36,704 bases of DNA from Cryomorphaceae bacterium (GTDB lineage Bacteria; Bacteroidota; Bacteroidia; Flavobacteriales_D; Crocinitomicaceae). The stretch lies in NCBI GenBank assembly GCA_021299335.1, contig JAJTGF010000016.1:1-36704 (forward strand), given 5' to 3'. Of the stretch, positions 33,973-36,704 are shown piece by piece. The notes under the pieces are model-generated. The model made no database searches, was not told the DNA's origin, and saw nothing but the letters and a program-made list of their open reading frames with translations. Position 1 is the stretch's first letter. Each line of letters opens with the position of its first letter. Position numbers and translations under genes: made by a program.

Positions 33973-34006
33973 AAAAATACGGGTTATTCGACCCGTATTT
34001 TTTTTG
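33973..34006. terminator. Bidirectional terminator lying over the rhlE 3' end
   Basis: AAAAATACGGGT, a six-base loop, ACCCGTATTTTTTTT. It ends the SPT-like transcript on the plus strand. On the minus strand it covers the last six codons and stop of the RhlE gene. Confidence 0.85.
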
Positions 34007-35093
34007 CGATGAGTTTTTCAATGGCCTTGAAATACTTGTGGTCTTCTGGCTCGCAAAAGATAACTGATCTACCTTCTCTGCCCGCACGACCTGTTCGGCC
34101 AATCCGATGCACATAAGTCTCTGCAACCGTAGGAACATCGGTATTGATCACTAAATCTAGACCAGAAATATCAATACCTCTTGCTGCGATATCGGTAGCA
34201 ACCAAAATGCGAATTTTACCCTCCTTGAAATGACTCAGGGCCATTTGACGGGCATTTTGTGATTTATTGCCGTGAATGGCCAAGGCAGGCAACTTATTTT
34301 TGCCCAACATGCGAACGAGTTTATCTGCGCCGTGTTTGGTGCGGGAAAACACCAACACACTTTCTGCAGGATCTTTTTGCAAGAGTTCTACTAAACAAGA
34401 TTCTTTGTGCTTGCGGTCGGCAACGTGGATCATGCATTGGTCTATGCGTTCAGCTGTAGAAGAAACCGGGGTTACCGTGACTTCGATAGGTTGCTGCAGT
34501 AAACTCTGAGCTAAACTCTTGACCTCTCCGGGCATTGTGGCCGAAAAAAGCAAGGTTTGGCGCTCTTTAGGCAATAATTTAACAATGCGCTTGACGTCGT
34601 GGATAAAACCCATGTCTAGCATGCGGTCTGCTTCGTCTAGGACAAAAATAGACAACTGCTTGAGGTTGATGAATCCTTGCTGGTGTAAGTCGAGCAAACG
34701 ACCTGGCGTAGCGATGAGAATTGCGGGCTTTTGCTTGAGCGTCTGAATTTGCGCATGAGCCTTGACACCCCCAAAAATCACGAGTGAGCGAAGCCCAAGA
34801 TGCTTTCCATAGGCCTTGAAATTATCGGCAATTTGAATAGCGAGTTCACGCGTGGGCGTGACAATCAGTGCTTTGATACCGCCATCTAGCGGTTTTTTGG
34901 CGTGTAGCAACTCTAATATGGGAATGGCAAAAGCAGCTGTTTTACCTGTTCCGGTTTGCGCTAAACCAATGAGGTCGCGTTGTTCGAGAATGGGTGGGAT
35001 CGCTTTTTCTTGGATTGGGGTTGCATTTGTATAGCCTTTTTCAGCGATGGCTTGAAGGAGCTTAGGCTCCAGGGGTAATTCATTAAATAACAT
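33984..35093 (-). CDS. rhlE: DEAD-box RNA helicase, RhlE type
   Basis: 369 residues, a minimal helicase core without a long tail. Motifs: T-P-I-Q-E-K-A-I, A-Q-T-G-T-G-K-T, P-T-R-E-L-A, T-P-G-R-L, D-E-A-D, S-A-T-M-P, A-R-G-I-D, H-R-I-G-R-T-G-R-A-G. It remodels RNA, probably in ribosome assembly or mRNA decay. The short C-terminus (K-K-I-R-V-E) is encoded by a terminator stem, so the gene may have lost a longer tail. The -7 box is 55 bases from the ATG, giving one of the longest 5' leaders here, a possible site of cold regulation (inference). Confidence 0.93.
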   Translation of the reverse strand: MLFNELPLEPKLLQAIAEKGYTNATPIQEKAIPPILEQRDLIGLAQTGTGKTAAFAIPILELLHAKKPLDGGIKALIVTPTRELAIQIADNFKAYGKHLGLRSLVIFGGVKAHAQIQTLKQKPAILIATPGRLLDLHQQGFINLKQLSIFVLDEADRMLDMGFIHDVKRIVKLLPKERQTLLFSATMPGEVKSLAQSLLQQPIEVTVTPVSSTAERIDQCMIHVADRKHKESCLVELLQKDPAESVLVFSRTKHGADKLVRMLGKNKLPALAIHGNKSQNARQMALSHFKEGKIRILVATDIAARGIDISGLDLVINTDVPTVAETYVHRIGRTGRAGREGRSVIFCEPEDHKYFKAIEKLIAKKIRVE

Positions 35094-35148
35094 GTAATCT
35101 TTTAAGTTCGAACGCGGTAAACAACATTTTTTACCCGACGAAACAGTA

Positions 35149-35156
35149 CAAAGGTA
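35149..35156 (-). promoter_or_regulatory. -7 element of rhlE
   Basis: TACCTTTG on the minus strand, identical to the era and deaD boxes. It lies 55 bases before the ATG. No matching -33 TTG. Confidence 0.6.
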
Positions 35157-35177
35157 CGCAAATTAATCGGTGCTTCC

Positions 35178-35882
35178 TTACATTGCCTCTAGTATCCGCC
35201 GAAGTCGGGTTTCGTTTACTTTCAGAATGGTCTCAGAAAATGCCGAATCTTCGTCGAGTAATTCTTTTTGCGTAGCCGAAAAATGAACTGCTGATAAGTG
35301 TTCAATCTGTGCGAGTTTTGCGATATTTCCCGCGTTCACGCCTCCGCCTGCCATGATTTCAATGCGACCTTGACCGTAACTACACATTTGCGAAAGAATG
35401 GGCATTCCAAGATCAACATGAGAGGCAAAGCCTGAAGTCAGAACCCGTTTGAAGCCGAGTTCAATGAGTATGTCTAATGAACGCTTCCAATCAACGCTTT
35501 CGTCGAAAGCGCGGTGAAAGGTCCAGTCTAAGTTGGGCGCTAACTCTTGCAATGCAAGGAGTTGGACTTTGTCGAGCTCAAAATTAGCTTGGAGTACTCC
35601 TACCACAACCCCATGAACTCCCAATTGTGCGCAGTGCTGAATTTCCTTTTTGATGACTTCTATTTCTTCTTGGCTGTAATGGAAACCACCCGCTCTCGGC
35701 CGGATCAATACATGTGTTTCAATACCTAGCTCCAGCGCTTGTAAAATAAGGCCCGCAGATGGTGTAAGCCCCCCTTGTTCAAGATTTTGACAAAGTTCGA
35801 TGCGTGTAAAACCATAAGTTTTGGCCAATGGAAGTGCTTCGACAGAAGCAGCACATAATTCGAGTTGTAGTAGATTCATCAT
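35178..35882 (-). CDS. cutC: CutC family protein
   Basis: 234 residues from the ATG at 35882 (M-M-N-L-L-Q-L-E-L-C-A). The frame extends 20 codons upstream through the promoter, which is rejected. A TIM-barrel family with E-L-C-A near the start, R-I-E-L-C-Q-N-L-E-Q-G-G-L-T-P-S, I-R-P-R-A-G-G-F-x-Y, F-H-R-A-F-D and L-T-S-G. CutC was named for copper homeostasis in E. coli, but its true biochemical role remains unclear. A -7-like box (CAATTTTG) lies three bases from the ATG. Divergent from the E1 gene. Confidence 0.93.
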   Translation of the reverse strand: MMNLLQLELCAASVEALPLAKTYGFTRIELCQNLEQGGLTPSAGLILQALELGIETHVLIRPRAGGFHYSQEEIEVIKKEIQHCAQLGVHGVVVGVLQANFELDKVQLLALQELAPNLDWTFHRAFDESVDWKRSLDILIELGFKRVLTSGFASHVDLGMPILSQMCSYGQGRIEIMAGGGVNAGNIAKLAQIEHLSAVHFSATQKELLDEDSAFSETILKVNETRLRRILEAM

Positions 35883-35885
35883 GGG

Positions 35886-35893
35886 CAAAATTG
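35886..35893 (-). promoter_or_regulatory. -7-like element directly before cutC
   Basis: CAATTTTG on the minus strand, one mismatch (C for T) from TAnnTTTG, ending three bases from the ATG at 35882. Confidence 0.4.
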
Positions 35894-35927
35894 CACATTT
35901 TACAACAAAATTCAGGCCTGAAATACG

Positions 35928-35935
35928 TATATTTG
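35928..35935 (+). promoter_or_regulatory. -7 element of the E1 gene
   Basis: TATATTTG, an exact TAnnTTTG match, 17 bases before the ATG at 35953. No -33 TTG at normal spacing. Confidence 0.6.
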
Positions 35936-35952
35936 TGTGCAATCAACAGAAA

Positions 35953-36704
35953 ATGGCCAAAGACAAATCGATCCCAGCGACGGAGCAGCTAGACTTTCAT
36001 AGTTTCAAGCAACAAGTGATTCAAGATTACCGACTTGCTTGTGAATCCAGAGAAGCCTCCTTACTCGGGCGCAAAGAAGTGCTTACAGGCAAGGCCAAAT
36101 TTGGCATTTTTGGCGACGGAAAAGAACTCGCTCAAATTGCGCTTGCCAAACAATTTCGAAACGGAGATTTCAGGTCGGGTTATTACCGCGACCAAACCCT
36201 CATGATGGCCATTTCTGCCCTTACGCTTGAACAATACTTTGCTGGTCTTTACGCCCATACTGACGTCGAAATTGAACCTCAGTCCGCTGGCCGACAAATG
36301 GGAGGACACTACGCCACGCGCAACCTCGACCAAAATGGCAACTGGAAAGACCTCATGGCGCAGAAAAACAGCTCCTCTGACATCTCTCCTACCGCCGGGC
36401 AAATGCCCCGCTTATTAGGCTTGGCTCAAGCATCTAAAGTATATCGTGAACATCCAACTTTAAAAGAACTCGAAGCATTTCAAAAATTCACCAACGGTGG
36501 CAACGAAGTCGCATTCGGCACCATCGGAGATGCCTCCACCTCAGAAGGGCCTTTCTGGGAAACCATGAATGCGGCTGGTGTTTTGCAAGTTCCGCTCGTG
36601 ATGTCTGTCTGGGACGACGGCTACGGTATTTCAGTACCTCGAGAGCTCCAAACCACCAAAGGCAGTATTTCCGACGCGCTAGCGGGTTTTCAACGCAATG
36701 CCGA
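35953..36704 (+). CDS. 2-oxoacid dehydrogenase E1 component, 5' part (runs off the window)
   Basis: 250 complete codons, open to the right edge. Starts M-A-K-D-K-S-I-P. A thiamine-diphosphate enzyme of the E1 (branched-chain or pyruvate-type) family: R-S-G-Y-Y-R-D-Q-T near residue 77, G-R-Q-M-G-G-H-Y near 113, S-P-T-A-G-Q-M-P near 145, and the ThDP motif G-D-A-S-T-S-E-G from residue 192. The motif ends in V-W-D-D-G-Y-G-I-S where E1-alpha proteins usually have N-N. In Bacteroidota such proteins are often alpha-beta fusions of about 650-700 residues; this cannot be checked because the gene is cut. It would decarboxylate a 2-oxoacid and pass the acyl group to E2. Confidence 0.88.
   Translation, partial: MAKDKSIPATEQLDFHSFKQQVIQDYRLACESREASLLGRKEVLTGKAKFGIFGDGKELAQIALAKQFRNGDFRSGYYRDQTLMMAISALTLEQYFAGLYAHTDVEIEPQSAGRQMGGHYATRNLDQNGNWKDLMAQKNSSSDISPTAGQMPRLLGLAQASKVYREHPTLKELEAFQKFTNGGNEVAFGTIGDASTSEGPFWETMNAAGVLQVPLVMSVWDDGYGISVPRELQTTKGSISDALAGFQRNA

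Noticed and set aside
35883-35942. 20-codon N-terminal extension of CutC
   Set aside because: It runs through the promoter region, and the CutC family normally starts close to the E-L-C-A segment.
36227-36418. 63-residue plus-strand frame
   Set aside because: A shadow of the E1 gene, whose own frame is open from 35953 to the window edge with good family motifs.
1-36704. Insertion sequences, integrases, phage genes, CRISPR arrays, toxin-antitoxin pairs
   Set aside because: None seen: no transposase-like motifs, no regular short direct repeats with spacers, no integrase. The single tRNA has no adjacent integrase or repeated 3' end within the window.

Overview
The window looks like ordinary chromosome of a Bacteroidota bacterium, most likely a Flavobacteriales member (family not resolved). 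Evidence: three large secreted proteins carry the gliding-motility-associated or type IX secretion C-terminal domain. Promoters follow the Bacteroidota -7 consensus TAnnTTTG, and Shine-Dalgarno sequences are essentially absent. The gene content also fits (DUF5606, Bacteroidota-type AlkB, SPT-like enzyme, fused-type E1 dehydrogenase). No mobile element, phage, CRISPR array or rRNA was seen. There is one tRNA, and no gene-free stretch exceeds 300 bases.

Layout. 1-1.8 kb: 3' end of a large gliding/T9SS adhesin whose frame breaks near 1060. 1.9-4.1 kb (-): era-der, two ribosome-assembly GTPases. 4.2-6.7 kb (+): a 57-residue CxxC microprotein, a T9SS-exported repeat protein and AlkB-type alkane monooxygenase. 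6.7-7.6 kb (-): DUF58 protein. 7.7-10.1 kb (+): 815-residue SdrD-like-repeat T9SS protein. 10.3-10.6 kb (-): SUI1/YciH factor. 10.7-13.8 kb (+): tightly packed radC, wecB and polysaccharide-deacetylase-like genes. 13.8-18.4 kb (-): DEAD-box helicase, a TypA GTPase fused in frame to an outer-membrane beta-barrel protein, and a small lipoprotein. 18.6-20.8 kb (+): DUF5606 and M3 peptidase. 20.9 kb: tRNA with CAT anticodon. 21.1-24.0 kb (+): four overlapping lipid genes (hydrolase-like, CDP-alcohol phosphotransferase, CdsA, PlsC), then a secreted unknown. 24.6-26.1 kb (-): CrtI-like desaturase. 26.3 kb (+): HU. 26.6-29.8 kb: SDR (-), GmhA (+), amino-acid permease (-). 29.9-33.9 kb (+): UvrA and an alpha-oxoamine synthase (SPT-like). 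34.0-35.9 kb (-): RhlE-like helicase and CutC. 36.0 kb to the right edge (+): 5' part of an E1 2-oxoacid dehydrogenase.

Themes. Several genes belong to ribosome biogenesis or translation (era, der, deaD-like, typA, rhlE-like, SUI1). Others serve envelope or lipid biology (wecB, deacetylase, CDP-alcohol/CdsA/PlsC block, SPT-like, GmhA, T9SS cargo).

The most notable observations are: (1) a recurring promoter arrangement in which the -7 element ends only 3 or 4 bases before the start codon of about nine genes, predicting leaderless mRNAs; (2) the in-frame TypA/outer-membrane-protein chimera; (3) the four-gene lipid operon, whose phosphotransferase has Asn at two of the four signature Asp positions and whose hydrolase-like protein lacks the nucleophile Ser; (4) the frame break and shortened repeat in the adhesin. 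Items 2 and 4 could be real mutations or sequence/assembly artefacts.
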